The translations under genes and the position numbers were made by a program. A stretch of 64,000 nt of DNA from Myroides odoratus DSM 2801 (lineage in GTDB: Bacteria > Bacteroidota > Bacteroidia > Flavobacteriales > Flavobacteriaceae), in the NCBI RefSeq assembly GCF_000243275.1, contig NZ_CM001437.1, forward strand, positions 1,523,100-1,587,099, given 5' to 3'. Under the pieces are notes generated by a model. That model had not been told where the DNA came from and made no database searches. It worked only from the letters and a program-made list of their open reading frames with translations. Shown here in pieces: positions 36,864-45,655 of the stretch; position 1 is the stretch's first letter, and each line of letters begins with the position of its first letter.

Positions 36864-38213
36864 ATGAAAGAAATATTAATCGTAGGCGCTGGCCGTTCTG
36901 CCTCATCACTTATTAAGTATTTACTTGAAAAATCTACGACAGAAAACCTTCATTTAACCATTTGTGATTTGTCTTTAGCTTTAGCAGAGAAAAAAGCAAT
37001 GGGACATCCAAATGCTACGGCAAAGGAATTTGATTTATTTAATACCGAACAAAGACAAGCTTTGGTTCAGCAATCAGATATTGTTATCTCGATGCTACCA
37101 GCCGCTTTACACATCGAATTAGCGAAAGATTGTGTTCAGTTTAAAAAACATTTAGCTACCGCTTCTTATATCAGTCCAGCTATGGCAGCTTTGGACGAGG
37201 AAGTAAAAGCCAATAACCTTGTATTCATGAATGAGATAGGACTAGATCCAGGAATCGATCACATGAGTGCCATGAAAATTATTCATGAAGTAAAAGCAAA
37301 AGGAGGAAAAGTAATTTCTTTTGAATCTTTTTGTGGGGGATTAATGGCTCCTGAATCAGACAACAACTTATGGAACTATAAATTTACTTGGAACCCGCGT
37401 AATGTGGTTTTAGCCGGACAAGGTGGTGCTGCTAAATTTATTCAAGAAGGACAATACAAATACATTCCGTACAACAAAGTATTTAGACGCACGGAGTTCT
37501 TAAATGTGGAAGGTTATGGCAAATTTGAAGCGTATGCGAACCGCGATTCTTTGAAATACCAAAGCGTTTATGGTTTAGATGATGCGAAAACGATCTTTAG
37601 AGGTACTATTCGCCGCGTAGGGTATTCAAGAGCCTGGAACTTATTTGTTGAATTGGGAATTACAGACGATAGTTATGTAATCGACCATTCAGAAACCATG
37701 TCATACCGTGAGTTTATCAACTTGTATTTACCGTACCATCCAACGGATACCGTAGAGACAAAATTGAGATTGGCATTAAACATTGATCAAGATGATATTG
37801 CATGGGAGAAGTTATTAGAACTAGACCTTTTCAATCCGAACAAAATCATTGGTTTAAAAAATGCTACTCCAGCACAGATTTTGGAAAAAATATTAGCTGA
37901 CAGTTGGACATTGGATCCTGATGACAAAGACATGATTGTGATGTACCACAAGATTGGTTATGAATTAAACGGAGAGAAAAAACAAATTGACTCTACGATG
38001 ATTTGTATCGGTGATGATCAGACCTATACAGCTATGGCAAAAACAGTTGGTTTACCATTAGCTATTGCAGCTTTAAAAATATTAAAAGGCATTATTAGTA
38101 CACCTGGAGTACAAATGCCAATTGAAGAGGAAGTATATGCTCCGATTCTAAAAGAATTAGAAGAAAACGGCATCATTTTCGACGAAAAAGAAGTAGAATA
38201 CCAAGGATTTTAA
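36864..38213 (+). CDS. Saccharopine dehydrogenase family protein
   Basis: A 449-residue oxidoreductase. An N-terminal Rossmann domain (LIVGAGRSASSLIKYLLE) is followed by DIVISMLPAALH and FMNEIGLDPGIDHMSAMKII, a hallmark of saccharopine reductases and dehydrogenases. SFESFCGGLMAPE and the matching C-terminal domain follow. Candidate roles are lysine degradation (saccharopine or lysine 6-dehydrogenase) or a carboxyspermidine-type reaction. The sequence alone does not decide. It is a single-gene unit with its own promoter and terminator. Confidence 0.88.
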   Translation: MKEILIVGAGRSASSLIKYLLEKSTTENLHLTICDLSLALAEKKAMGHPNATAKEFDLFNTEQRQALVQQSDIVISMLPAALHIELAKDCVQFKKHLATASYISPAMAALDEEVKANNLVFMNEIGLDPGIDHMSAMKIIHEVKAKGGKVISFESFCGGLMAPESDNNLWNYKFTWNPRNVVLAGQGGAAKFIQEGQYKYIPYNKVFRRTEFLNVEGYGKFEAYANRDSLKYQSVYGLDDAKTIFRGTIRRVGYSRAWNLFVELGITDDSYVIDHSETMSYREFINLYLPYHPTDTVETKLRLALNIDQDDIAWEKLLELDLFNPNKIIGLKNATPAQILEKILADSWTLDPDDKDMIVMYHKIGYELNGEKKQIDSTMICIGDDQTYTAMAKTVGLPLAIAALKILKGIISTPGVQMPIEEEVYAPILKELEENGIIFDEKEVEYQGF

Positions 38214-38218
38214 TAAAT

Positions 38219-38253
38219 CAAAAAGGTCAAAAGCACTGCTTTTGACCTTTTTG
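38219..38253 (+). terminator. Bidirectional rho-independent terminator
   Basis: AAAAAGGTCAAAAGC pairs with GCTTTTGACCTTTTT around three bases, with A- and T-runs flanking. It serves the dehydrogenase gene and, from the other side, the lipoprotein-protease operon. Confidence 0.9.
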
Positions 38254-38258
38254 ATTTA

Positions 38259-39104
38259 TTATCTTATGCGTTCAAACCTAAGCCTAGCACCATCAGATAC
38301 GACAAGAGATAAAGCATCTTGATCAACTCCCATTAAATAACCTCCCAAGCCATCTATTACTACTATTTCTTGTTCTTCCCATTTAAAATCATACTTATAA
38401 CCATAATCTGAAACTCTCGATTGTATAAAAATATCAAATGTGCCATCTTTTGAAACTGAATGATTCGTTACAAACAGTTTGTCATAATAGCTAAATTCAT
38501 ACAACACCTCTTCCTCATCAGTAAGCACCCTTCTTCTACCCGTAAAATCACCCATTTCTCTTAAACGCCAGGTACCCAAGAGTAATTTTTTACTTTCTTC
38601 TGAAATTTTCGGATAGGTTACTCCTTTTTGTATTTTTTCGAATACAAGTATTTCTCCTGCATAATGCGTTAAGATTAATTTATTTTGCGTCACTTCAAGA
38701 TCAAATTGAAGATTCGGATTACCATCATACACGGATTCAAAATGCAATCGCTCTTTTTTAGCGACTGTTTCATCCCAGCTTTTCACGTACGCAAACGTGT
38801 ATTCCATCGTTCCATTTTCAGTCAAGTAATAGGAATTACTAGCGGATCCAATCGGTTTCTTTGACTCATTTGCAATTATCACCTTTCTATCTGTCGTAAA
38901 GGTATATCGAACAAAGAGTCCTTCTCTAGTCAAGTCGATCTGTTCACCTTCCGTATTGGAATAGTGGCTCAATCGCCAATCACCTAATAATAATTCTTTT
39001 TCTTCTTTAGTTATTTTAGTGTAAGAAGGGATTGCTGTGTCATCACTACTACAAGCAGTACAAGCTACAAACAACACGAATAAGTAAGGGAATAATTTTT
39101 TCAT
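38259..39104 (-). CDS. Lipoprotein with two lipocalin-like repeats
   Basis: A 281-residue lipoprotein with signal FVACTACSSDD (Cys near 18). Two similar halves start KELLLGDWRLSHYSNTEGE (about 37) and KKLLLGTWRLREMGDFTGR (about 167). Each is followed by a beta-strand pattern ending in a RYTF or YEFSYY segment and an IANES or VTNHS segment. This LLxGxWRL opening is typical of lipocalin-like small-barrel lipoproteins, and the two halves look like a tandem duplication. Its start is 2 nt after the stop of the metalloprotease gene, so translation is probably coupled. Binding or inhibiting the protease is possible but speculative. Confidence 0.75.
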   Translation of the reverse strand: MKKLFPYLFVLFVACTACSSDDTAIPSYTKITKEEKELLLGDWRLSHYSNTEGEQIDLTREGLFVRYTFTTDRKVIIANESKKPIGSASNSYYLTENGTMEYTFAYVKSWDETVAKKERLHFESVYDGNPNLQFDLEVTQNKLILTHYAGEILVFEKIQKGVTYPKISEESKKLLLGTWRLREMGDFTGRRRVLTDEEEVLYEFSYYDKLFVTNHSVSKDGTFDIFIQSRVSDYGYKYDFKWEEQEIVVIDGLGGYLMGVDQDALSLVVSDGARLRFERIR

Positions 39105-39106
39105 CT

Positions 39107-40927
39107 TTATTTTTTCATTATTTTTTGACTGTTACTTGTTCCATCTTCCATCGTAAATCGAATCAAATACAACCCTTTTTTCAAATGAGTAAGATCCACT
39201 TGAAACTCTTTCTGGTGGTTTACTTTCGCACGACTACTTGTTTGTCCAATTTCATTAAATAATTCCCAAAATACAACAGTTTGATTGGAAGTTACGGTAA
39301 CTTGATCTGAGGTTGGATTTGGATAGAGTTGAAGCCAATTCATTACACTTGTATTTTCTTCATTTCCCATAACAGCTAAATTTCTAGTATCCTCCATTTG
39401 ATTACGTTCTGTATACCAATAGGCCGTCGTACAAGGTAACACTTTAGCCATAAATACGGATCCTTCCGAGGCCTTAAACCCATTTTCTAACACAATGGAT
39501 TTTCCCAGATAGAGGGCTTTCCCGCCAGATTGAATTTTATTTTTAGCTGTAATTCTATTTGATACTTGCCTTGAATCATAAACAGCATTAGGCACTACAC
39601 CATTCAATGTCATATCTGTATAGCAAAGCGCTCCACAACCGGTTAAACAAGAAGCATTAGCAACATAATCACGCATAGCATTTCCTGGCTGAATACCAAA
39701 GCCAAGATTTAAATTTATTCCAACAGAACTAACAGCATGACAATAACTCATAATCGTACCTTGTATCGGTAAAGGCGCTACAGCACAATTTGTTTCATAA
39801 CCAGCTGTTGGGCCGCAACCATCAATGGCCGTATCATTTCCATTCCACACACAATCATGTGTATGATGGGCATTTAATGAATGCCCAAACTCGTGAGCCA
39901 TAACAAATACATTCCAAGAATAATTTTGATTGATAACTTCTGTTGCATACAAACTTGAAACAGAAGTAGACCAATTTGGAGAACCACAAAGCCCTCTATA
40001 ATAAGCAATTCCACCTCCTACACTTTTAAAAGTTAATAGCTGCGCTAAATCGCCATTATAACTAGATAGATAATCTCTAAACTGATCTAACAAATCCGAG
40101 GTTGTCCCGCCTGTAAAAGGATCTTCTGTTGTCCAAACTTTTATTGTAGATATTAATGTATTGATATTTTCATTTTTGTATAGAAGAGCTACTTGATTAA
40201 AAACTGTGGACACAAAATGCTCAACGCGCAATACACTTCCTTTTGTTTGATACATATCATATTTTGTTTCAAAATACATACGGACGCACTTTGTACTGGC
40301 AGCAGTTATATCTAATTTTGATTGATATTGTAAAACTTTAGGGTCATATCCTACATCTTTAGCGGTTTGTTCTACAGGACACTCAAATGTGGGTTGTTTT
40401 ATTAAGTTCATATCTTTATAAAAGATAACCCCTTTTTGTTTATTCAATACTTCAAGGTTAAAATTTCCTTCATCATTAGCTATAATTCCACCTACCTCAT
40501 CTTCAAAAAAACTTATCGCTACTAAACTACTTTTATCCCCTTTAACTACCCCTCTATAATGCCTAATTTCTCGATTAGAAGCAAAAGTTTCACCTTTATC
40601 AGTTGTTACTACATAGTCATAGAAACTATCATCCACGGCTACTAATTCCAAGGTCATGGTTTTATTGTGCAACGGTAGATCCAAACTAAATGAGCGTTCT
40701 TTATGTGAAATTGCTTTTGCATCAAACTGAAAAAAATCAACTTCTTTACTGTTTTTAAACTCTTTCGCTACAGTAGGATCTAATTTATCAGGCTTAAAAG
40801 CCCCTTGAACCGGAGTGAATTTTTCTCCGTTCAGCTTTTCATTTTGTATCTGTTGGTAAATTAAATTCTCTTGACCTAGAGCAGATAATCCCAAACACCA
40901 TACAAAAAGTATAACTATTTTTTTCAT
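39107..40927 (-). CDS. Secreted M12-like zinc metalloprotease with type IX secretion sorting domain
   Basis: A secreted protease of 606 residues. A signal peptide (about 1-19) is followed by a propeptide-like beta region (about 20-200). The catalytic domain (about 210-430) carries the zinc motif HEFGHSLNAHHTHDC, with His345, Glu346, His349 and His355 and Asn in place of the usual Gly, and the Met-turn IMSYCH about 40 residues on. This is the reprolysin/adamalysin layout. The last 75 or so residues (LYPNPTSDQVTV to KGLYLIRF and a Lys-rich end) form a type A sorting domain for type IX secretion. It lies 6 nt after the tail-fibre-like gene and 2 nt before the lipoprotein. Confidence 0.93.
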   Translation of the reverse strand: MKKIVILFVWCLGLSALGQENLIYQQIQNEKLNGEKFTPVQGAFKPDKLDPTVAKEFKNSKEVDFFQFDAKAISHKERSFSLDLPLHNKTMTLELVAVDDSFYDYVVTTDKGETFASNREIRHYRGVVKGDKSSLVAISFFEDEVGGIIANDEGNFNLEVLNKQKGVIFYKDMNLIKQPTFECPVEQTAKDVGYDPKVLQYQSKLDITAASTKCVRMYFETKYDMYQTKGSVLRVEHFVSTVFNQVALLYKNENINTLISTIKVWTTEDPFTGGTTSDLLDQFRDYLSSYNGDLAQLLTFKSVGGGIAYYRGLCGSPNWSTSVSSLYATEVINQNYSWNVFVMAHEFGHSLNAHHTHDCVWNGNDTAIDGCGPTAGYETNCAVAPLPIQGTIMSYCHAVSSVGINLNLGFGIQPGNAMRDYVANASCLTGCGALCYTDMTLNGVVPNAVYDSRQVSNRITAKNKIQSGGKALYLGKSIVLENGFKASEGSVFMAKVLPCTTAYWYTERNQMEDTRNLAVMGNEENTSVMNWLQLYPNPTSDQVTVTSNQTVVFWELFNEIGQTSSRAKVNHQKEFQVDLTHLKKGLYLIRFTMEDGTSNSQKIMKK

Positions 40928-40933
40928 CCGAAT

Positions 40934-41818
40934 CTAGTTTTTTTGGTTAACTGCTGCCTTAACTTCTTGTAGTTGTTTGTTCAATTCAATGATATACAAC
41001 GTCAGTTCTTCTATTTTCTCTTGTTGTTTTTTAATCATATCACTGACATGCAAACCACCAGTTTCCACTTCAATTGCTGAAGGAATGTTGATTAAATGCC
41101 CTTTTTCGTTAATATGGCGTTCTACTTCCTCGATTGTTGGTAAAACATAAGCCTCTTCAAAAACATAATCTGGCCATCCTGTTAAATCAATTCGCACTTC
41201 TTTAGCATGCACATCTCCATTAACGGCAAGTTTTGCATCCGGTGATTCTGTACCAATTCCAATATTTCCATTATTTCCGATGAAGAGTTTGGTAGAAGCA
41301 TAAGTTTCATTTGGAGCTGTTGTCGTAAATTTAAAATTGTTCAAATCGTTCTTATTCTCATTGGCAAAGATGTAAGAATTGGCATACATATTTGATTTTA
41401 AAATTACATCTCCTTTTTTTGCTACATTAGAATAATTTTGATTAGCAATAGCAATACCCAAGGTAAATATAGTACCATTTTGTCTATCCTCTCCGAGCAT
41501 CATAAAAGGATAATTATTGGTTTGAATCTTTAACGAACCATCTGATAGTATTTTTGATCTATTTTGTCCATCTACTTCAAAATCCCATACTCTTCCAATT
41601 CGCAATATACCTCCATCTATCCATACATCACCGTCTAAAATCTCTTGTCCTGGTAGAGCCCATCTAGTCTTTTGAATATGTAAACCATATGCAGGTCTAT
41701 CGATACCAATACCAACTTTTCCTCTAGCAGGGAATGTATTATAATCTGAGATAAGAATTTGCCCCCATGTTACTGAGCAAAAAAGTAAAAACAAGCCACA
41801 AAGTAATTTTTTCTTCAT
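40934..41818 (-). CDS. Secreted tail-fibre-like protein with C-terminal coiled coil
   Basis: A 294-residue protein with a signal peptide (LFLLFCSVTWGQ, about 8-19). Repeated phrases of the tail-fibre or Hep_Hag kind are visible: KVGIGIDRPAYGLHIQ (about 35-50) and NIGIGTESPDAKLAVNGDV (about 185-203). A conserved-looking segment YVLPTIEEVERHINEKGHL leads into a C-terminal coiled coil (MIKKQQEKIEELTLYIIELNK). Bacteroidota often encode such chromosomal proteins without any prophage, and none is seen here. It probably trimerises on the cell surface. It is first in a tightly packed operon with the protease and lipoprotein. Confidence 0.75.
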   Translation of the reverse strand: MKKKLLCGLFLLFCSVTWGQILISDYNTFPARGKVGIGIDRPAYGLHIQKTRWALPGQEILDGDVWIDGGILRIGRVWDFEVDGQNRSKILSDGSLKIQTNNYPFMMLGEDRQNGTIFTLGIAIANQNYSNVAKKGDVILKSNMYANSYIFANENKNDLNNFKFTTTAPNETYASTKLFIGNNGNIGIGTESPDAKLAVNGDVHAKEVRIDLTGWPDYVFEEAYVLPTIEEVERHINEKGHLINIPSAIEVETGGLHVSDMIKKQQEKIEELTLYIIELNKQLQEVKAAVNQKN

Positions 41819-41837
41819 AATATTACATTTTAAATTT

Positions 41838-41845
41838 CAAACTTA
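41838..41845 (-). promoter_or_regulatory. -7 box TAAGTTTG for the tail-fibre/protease operon
   Basis: TAAGTTTG on the minus strand lies 19 bases before the ATG of the tail-fibre-like gene. The divergent membrane-protein gene starts only 29 bases away, so the 56-base gap must hold both promoters. Confidence 0.6.
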
Positions 41846-41874
41846 AAATTAACTTATTTTAACTTAAATAAAAA

Positions 41875-42999
41875 ATGAAATGTTATAATTTAAAATATAT
41901 TATATTTTCTTTACTATTTATTCTAATTAACCATCTATACTTACTTAAATATGGAACAAAGTATAATCTCCCCCTTCTACCCATATTCCTTGGTTTCACA
42001 GTCATTCAAGTATTTTTTTTAGGTGGAAAGGCGCATATATATAAATTGCTGTCAAAATTAAATAGCTTTATTTATATCCTTTTCGTTTGCATTATACTAG
42101 GAGGAATTCTGTTTCTTACCAAATACGTAGATCGTTATGCTTTAAATGTAGATCGTTGGTCTGCTATGGAAGTAGCCATTCGGGCGATATTTACAGGTGA
42201 ATATCCCTATACCGCTATTGATCATTTAGGGGGTAGAACTTCTAATTTTCCAGGTTTGTTATTATTGGGAATCCCCTTCTATTTATTAGGAGATGTAGGA
42301 TATTTTCAAGCCTTCTCTTTTCTATTACTCGCTTTTACCCTTTATAAAGTATTTGAACGACAACAAGCATTTTATATTCTCTTACTTTTAGGTTTATCTA
42401 TTCCCTTTTGGTATGAAATTGCTGTCATCAGTGATTTTATGTCTAATATGATTATTGTAATGTGTTTTATTATGCTATGGAACCATTACTTCAAACAAGA
42501 AATCTATAAAAAGGAAATTGGTTTAGCCATTGGTATCAGTATTCTAGCTCTAACACGAGGTTTTACCTATGTACCACTCGCTTTATATTTCTTTGCTCCA
42601 TTCTGTCAATTGAAACTAAAAAAACAACTCAAATTCTCTGTCAGCTTTCTTGCTACATCAGTTCTGCTTATCCTGTTTGTATTCTATACGGTTCCCAATT
42701 TAGAAACGCTAAAAGAATACAATCCGCTAACATTACAAACATCGTATACTTCCATCTATAATCTACTCTTTATCTTTTTAGCTCCCTTACTTTTGAGTTT
42801 CTATATCAAGAAATTTAATTATGATTTTTTCTTTTATACTTTACTTATTACAGGAACTTTGAGTATAACCTTATTTATTCAATTTTGGAATCGCGTCGGT
42901 TTTCATGAGCTTCTACATAACAGCGTGTTTGATTTAGCCTATCTCGCTTATATTGTCCCTTTGCTTTGGATTTTACTAAGTAGACCTACTCCAAAATAG
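41875..42999 (+). CDS. Multi-pass membrane protein, possibly GT-C type
   Basis: A 374-residue integral membrane protein with about ten helices. The first large loop holds KYVDRYALNVDRWSAMEVAI and GEYPYTAIDHLGGRTSNFPG. The acidic residues just after the second or third helix and the YPY segment resemble the catalytic loop of polyprenyl-phosphate-dependent GT-C glycosyltransferases. I cannot assign a family with confidence. It starts 56 bases from the divergent tail-fibre-like gene, and its 3' end overlaps the convergent ABC gene by 14 bases. Confidence 0.65.
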   Translation: MKCYNLKYIIFSLLFILINHLYLLKYGTKYNLPLLPIFLGFTVIQVFFLGGKAHIYKLLSKLNSFIYILFVCIILGGILFLTKYVDRYALNVDRWSAMEVAIRAIFTGEYPYTAIDHLGGRTSNFPGLLLLGIPFYLLGDVGYFQAFSFLLLAFTLYKVFERQQAFYILLLLGLSIPFWYEIAVISDFMSNMIIVMCFIMLWNHYFKQEIYKKEIGLAIGISILALTRGFTYVPLALYFFAPFCQLKLKKQLKFSVSFLATSVLLILFVFYTVPNLETLKEYNPLTLQTSYTSIYNLLFIFLAPLLLSFYIKKFNYDFFFYTLLITGTLSITLFIQFWNRVGFHELLHNSVFDLAYLAYIVPLLWILLSRPTPK

Positions 43000-44668
43000 A
43001 AGCAATCAACTTTTTCGCATAAGCGGTTTGAGGATGCGCATACAGAGCATCCGCTTCTCCTTTTTCTTCAATTTGTCCTTTGTTCATCACCATGACTTGA
43101 TCTGACATATACTTGACAACAGCTAAATCATGTGAAATAAAGATATAGGTAAATTGATATTGTTCTTTTAGTTCGTTCAACAAGTTGAGCACTTGCGCTT
43201 GAACCGAAATATCCAATGCAGAGACTGATTCGTCACAGATAATTAGCTTCGGGTGAACGGCAATCGTACGCGCAATTCCGATGCGCTGGCGTTGTCCCCC
43301 AGAAAATTCATGGGGATAACGATCAAAGGCTTCTTCCGTTAAACCTACTTGTTGCAAAAGTTGAAGTACTTTTTGTTTCTTCTCTTTTTTATTGCCAAAT
43401 AGTCCATGTACCATCATGGGTTCCATGATAGCTTGTCCAACTGTTAGCTTTGGGTTTAAAGAAGAAAAAGGATCTTGAAAAATGATTTGAATATCCTTGC
43501 GCAATGCACGAAGTGCTTTGCCTTTTATTTGTGTAATATCTTTTCCTTGATAAAAAATAGCCCCTTGAGTAGCGGGGTCTAGTTGTAGAATGGCATTCCC
43601 TAACGTGGATTTTCCACAACCACTTTCTCCAACCAATCCCAATGTTTCCCCTTCATATACTTCGAAGTTAATTTGATCTAGGGCGCGAAACGTTTTCTTG
43701 CCCCATAATCCAACGGCAGAGACATATTCCTTCCCCACGTCTTTGACAGTTAGCAAAGGTGATTTCGCATAGATTTTTTCTTGAAATTCTCGGCGTTCTG
43801 CTTGAGAAACAACCGCAGCACTTACGCGTTTTTCGATAAAATCTTGAATGGTAGGCAAGCGTCTTAATCGCACCTCACTCGAAGGTCGAGCGGCAATTAA
43901 AGCTTGAGTATAAATTTCTTGAGGTGTAGTAAAAACAGCTTGAGTTGCTCCTTTTTCGACTACTTTTCCTTGGTACATAACCATTACTTCATCCGCAATA
44001 CTAGAAACTAAACCTAAGTCATGGGAGATAAAAATCATGGCCATTTGTGTCTCCGCTTGTAGCTCTTTCAGCAATAGGATAATGTCCTTTTGAACAGTAA
44101 CATCCAAAGCTGTCGTTGGTTCATCGGCAATTAACAGCGTCGGTTTACAAGCAATCGCCATAGCAATCACCACCCGTTGCTTTTGTCCACCTGATAATTG
44201 ATGCGGATATTTAGTATAAGCCTCTTCTGGAACAGGCAATTTTACTTGAGCAAATAATTCGATTACCTTATTTTTTAAGGCAGTTCCTCTCAAATGGGTA
44301 TGCAAACGAAGCATTTCTTCCACCTGATATCCACAACGCATCGAAGGATTCAGCGCACTCATAGGCTCTTGGAAAATCATAGCGATTTTATTCCCTCGAA
44401 TTTGTCGGTATTCCTCTTCTGTAAAAGCCGTTAAATCTTGTCCTTCAAACACGATTTGCCCGACAATTTTACTTTGCTTTTCAGGTAATAAACCAAGTAA
44501 TGCCAAAGAACTGACCGATTTTCCCGATCCTGATTCACCCACAATACCCAAAATTTGGTTAGTGTGCAAATCAAAAGACACTCCCTGTACAATTGGTTTC
44601 CAATTTTTATTCTGTTGAAAACTAATCTGAAGATCCTTTACGTGGAGTAGCGGTGTTTGTTCTGACAT
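42986..44668 (-). CDS. Fused dipeptide/oligopeptide-type ABC transporter ATPase (two nucleotide-binding domains)
   Basis: A 560-residue cytoplasmic protein with two complete ABC ATPase halves, like YejF or a DppD-DppF fusion. Domain 1 has Walker A GESGSGKS (about 45), signature LSGGQKQR (about 158) and Walker B LLIADEPTTALD. Domain 2 has GESGCGKS (about 350), FSGGQRQR and LIICDESVSALD, plus the Opp-type motif IFQDPFSSLNPK. Each half ends with the oligopeptide-binding C-terminal extension. It should power peptide or nickel-type uptake, but neither permease nor binding-protein genes are in the window. The second Walker B has Ser in place of the usual Pro. Confidence 0.93.
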   Translation of the reverse strand: MSEQTPLLHVKDLQISFQQNKNWKPIVQGVSFDLHTNQILGIVGESGSGKSVSSLALLGLLPEKQSKIVGQIVFEGQDLTAFTEEEYRQIRGNKIAMIFQEPMSALNPSMRCGYQVEEMLRLHTHLRGTALKNKVIELFAQVKLPVPEEAYTKYPHQLSGGQKQRVVIAMAIACKPTLLIADEPTTALDVTVQKDIILLLKELQAETQMAMIFISHDLGLVSSIADEVMVMYQGKVVEKGATQAVFTTPQEIYTQALIAARPSSEVRLRRLPTIQDFIEKRVSAAVVSQAERREFQEKIYAKSPLLTVKDVGKEYVSAVGLWGKKTFRALDQINFEVYEGETLGLVGESGCGKSTLGNAILQLDPATQGAIFYQGKDITQIKGKALRALRKDIQIIFQDPFSSLNPKLTVGQAIMEPMMVHGLFGNKKEKKQKVLQLLQQVGLTEEAFDRYPHEFSGGQRQRIGIARTIAVHPKLIICDESVSALDISVQAQVLNLLNELKEQYQFTYIFISHDLAVVKYMSDQVMVMNKGQIEEKGEADALYAHPQTAYAKKLIASILE

Positions 44669-44706
44669 AAAAATGAGTTAACGGTGTCTTAAACAAAAAT
44701 AAGATA

Positions 44707-44774
44707 TTTAATTGTGATTTAATGCCGGAGCAAGAAGCTATTCGCTCTACCGCGAACACCAAATCACAATTAAA
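44707..44774. repeat. Perfect 14-bp inverted repeat around a 40-nt loop
   Basis: TTTAATTGTGATTT (44707-44720) and its exact complement AAATCACAATTAAA (44761-44774) flank 40 bases that are richer in GC and contain a small inner hairpin (GAGC with GCTC). It lies between the osmC-like gene and the ABC gene. It could be a weak terminator for the former, but there is no normal U-run and the stem is AT-rich. Confidence 0.6.
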
Positions 44775-44792
44775 AAACTAAAGTCAGACATA

Positions 44793-45245
44793 CTACGCTA
44801 CATTTACATGATCATATTCCTTTACCAACGTTACAATCGTTGGGGTTTGTGCTTTAAAATTAGCGAAAACTGGGCAAGCTAATTTCACTGCATCGATCCA
44901 TTCTTTCAATAGAATAATAGAAGCCGTTGATGTTGGTTTCACAATCACATCAATTTTTTTAAATACTCCTGCATCCAAATGTTTTTGTTGCAAAGCTTCA
45001 TCTAATACGCCACTTACCTCAATCTGAATTGATTTCAAATCCACGTTCAAAGTCGAACCGATTAAGTTTCCAATTGCATGGATACTTCCCGCTAATTTGG
45101 CTAAGATTAATTCTTCTGAATCCACTTGGGCTTCTTTGACCAACTCTTTTCCATCTTTTACAGTAAATGAAAAGTTCGCTGTCTTGATTGCCAACTGACT
45201 TTCTCGTACTGAAAAACCTAATACTTTTACTACTTTTTTACTCAT
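44793..45245 (-). CDS. OsmC-like family protein
   Basis: A 150-residue protein of the OsmC/Ohr fold. The central helix region EELILAKLAGSIHAIGNLIG (about 43-62) and the later LKSIQIEVSGVLD (about 70-82) fit the family. One conserved Cys is visible in KLACPVFANF (about 127). The first Cys of a typical Ohr peroxidase is not seen in the usual helix, so peroxidase activity is doubtful and a redox or sulfur-related role is open. It sits downstream of the two short genes and a strong hairpin terminator. Confidence 0.78.
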   Translation of the reverse strand: MSKKVVKVLGFSVRESQLAIKTANFSFTVKDGKELVKEAQVDSEELILAKLAGSIHAIGNLIGSTLNVDLKSIQIEVSGVLDEALQQKHLDAGVFKKIDVIVKPTSTASIILLKEWIDAVKLACPVFANFKAQTPTIVTLVKEYDHVNVA

Positions 45246-45285
45246 TTTGCTTTTTTGTTTTTACTTGAATCACGACACTTTACCT

Positions 45286-45330
45286 CAAAAAAAAAGTCCT
45301 TTTGGTCGTCGTACGTTACCAAAAGGACTT
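45286..45330 (-). terminator. Strong rho-independent terminator after the second short gene
   Basis: A 13-bp perfect stem (AAGTCCTTTTGGT with ACCAAAAGGACTT) around 11 bases is followed on the minus strand by nine T. It ends the short transcript that contains the two small genes and separates it from the osmC-like gene. Confidence 0.9.
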
Positions 45331-45367
45331 GAAATATTACACTTAATCATTTTTTATTTAAAAAACG

Positions 45368-45472
45368 CTAGGATTTTTGCTTCAGTTCTGGTAACAAGCG
45401 ATTAGGCGAATGTTTAATAAACATCCACATATAACATGTTGGGTTCGATAAATACTGAATTTGCTGTCTCAT
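45368..45472 (-). CDS. Short gene 2, 34-residue peptide
   Basis: ATG at 45472 to TAG at 45368 encodes 34 residues, beginning MRQQIQYLSNPTCYMWMF and ending in a basic, Lys-rich tail (PELKQKS). It starts 10-20 bases after the terminator-like hairpin of the first short gene and is followed, 38 bases on, by a strong terminator. No separate -7 box is seen in the gap, so it would be expressed by read-through. It shares an IQ, aromatic/hydrophobic and MW pattern with the first short peptide, which may be chance. I do not recognise the family. Confidence 0.45.
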   Translation of the reverse strand: MRQQIQYLSNPTCYMWMFIKHSPNRLLPELKQKS

Positions 45473-45481
45473 TGCGTATGA

Positions 45482-45516
45482 TTTAAAAAAAAAGCCCCTG
45501 TTTACAAACAGAGGCT
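45482..45516 (-). terminator. Terminator or attenuator after the first short gene
   Basis: On the minus strand AAGCC and CTGTTT pair with AAACAG and GGCTT (one mismatch), followed by nine T. It lies 27 bases after the first short stop codon and 10 bases before the second short start, so partial read-through would control the second gene. Confidence 0.8.
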
Positions 45517-45542
45517 TACGTATATCTAATTATTATATCTAT

Positions 45543-45623
45543 TTAAAATAACAATCCCAATCCACTCACCTCTTGTGTAGAACACCACATTGATTTATGA
45601 AAATACGATTGAATTGTTGACAT
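45543..45623 (-). CDS. Short gene 1, 26-residue peptide with its own promoter
   Basis: ATG at 45623 to TAA at 45543 encodes 26 residues, beginning MSTIQSYFHKSMWCSTQE and ending in Gly-Leu-Gly-Leu-Leu-Phe. A well-formed promoter precedes it (TTG, 22 bases, TAGCTTTG), giving a leader of about 27 nt, and a terminator hairpin follows. The unit therefore looks like a real, very short transcript. It could be a leader peptide of an attenuator, a small membrane-associated or toxin-like peptide, or the coding part of a regulatory RNA. I recognise no family. Confidence 0.5.
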   Translation of the reverse strand: MSTIQSYFHKSMWCSTQEVSGLGLLF

Positions 45624-45655
45624 AATATATTTTTTCTCTATTTTTTTACTGCTTA

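Noticed and set aside
40934..41818. A prophage tail-fibre gene
   Set aside because: Only the repeat phrases resemble phage fibres; it has a signal peptide, sits in an operon with a secreted protease, and no phage gene is nearby.
44793..45245. Organic hydroperoxide resistance protein (Ohr)
   Set aside because: Only one of the two conserved cysteines is visible, so I keep the broader OsmC-like label.
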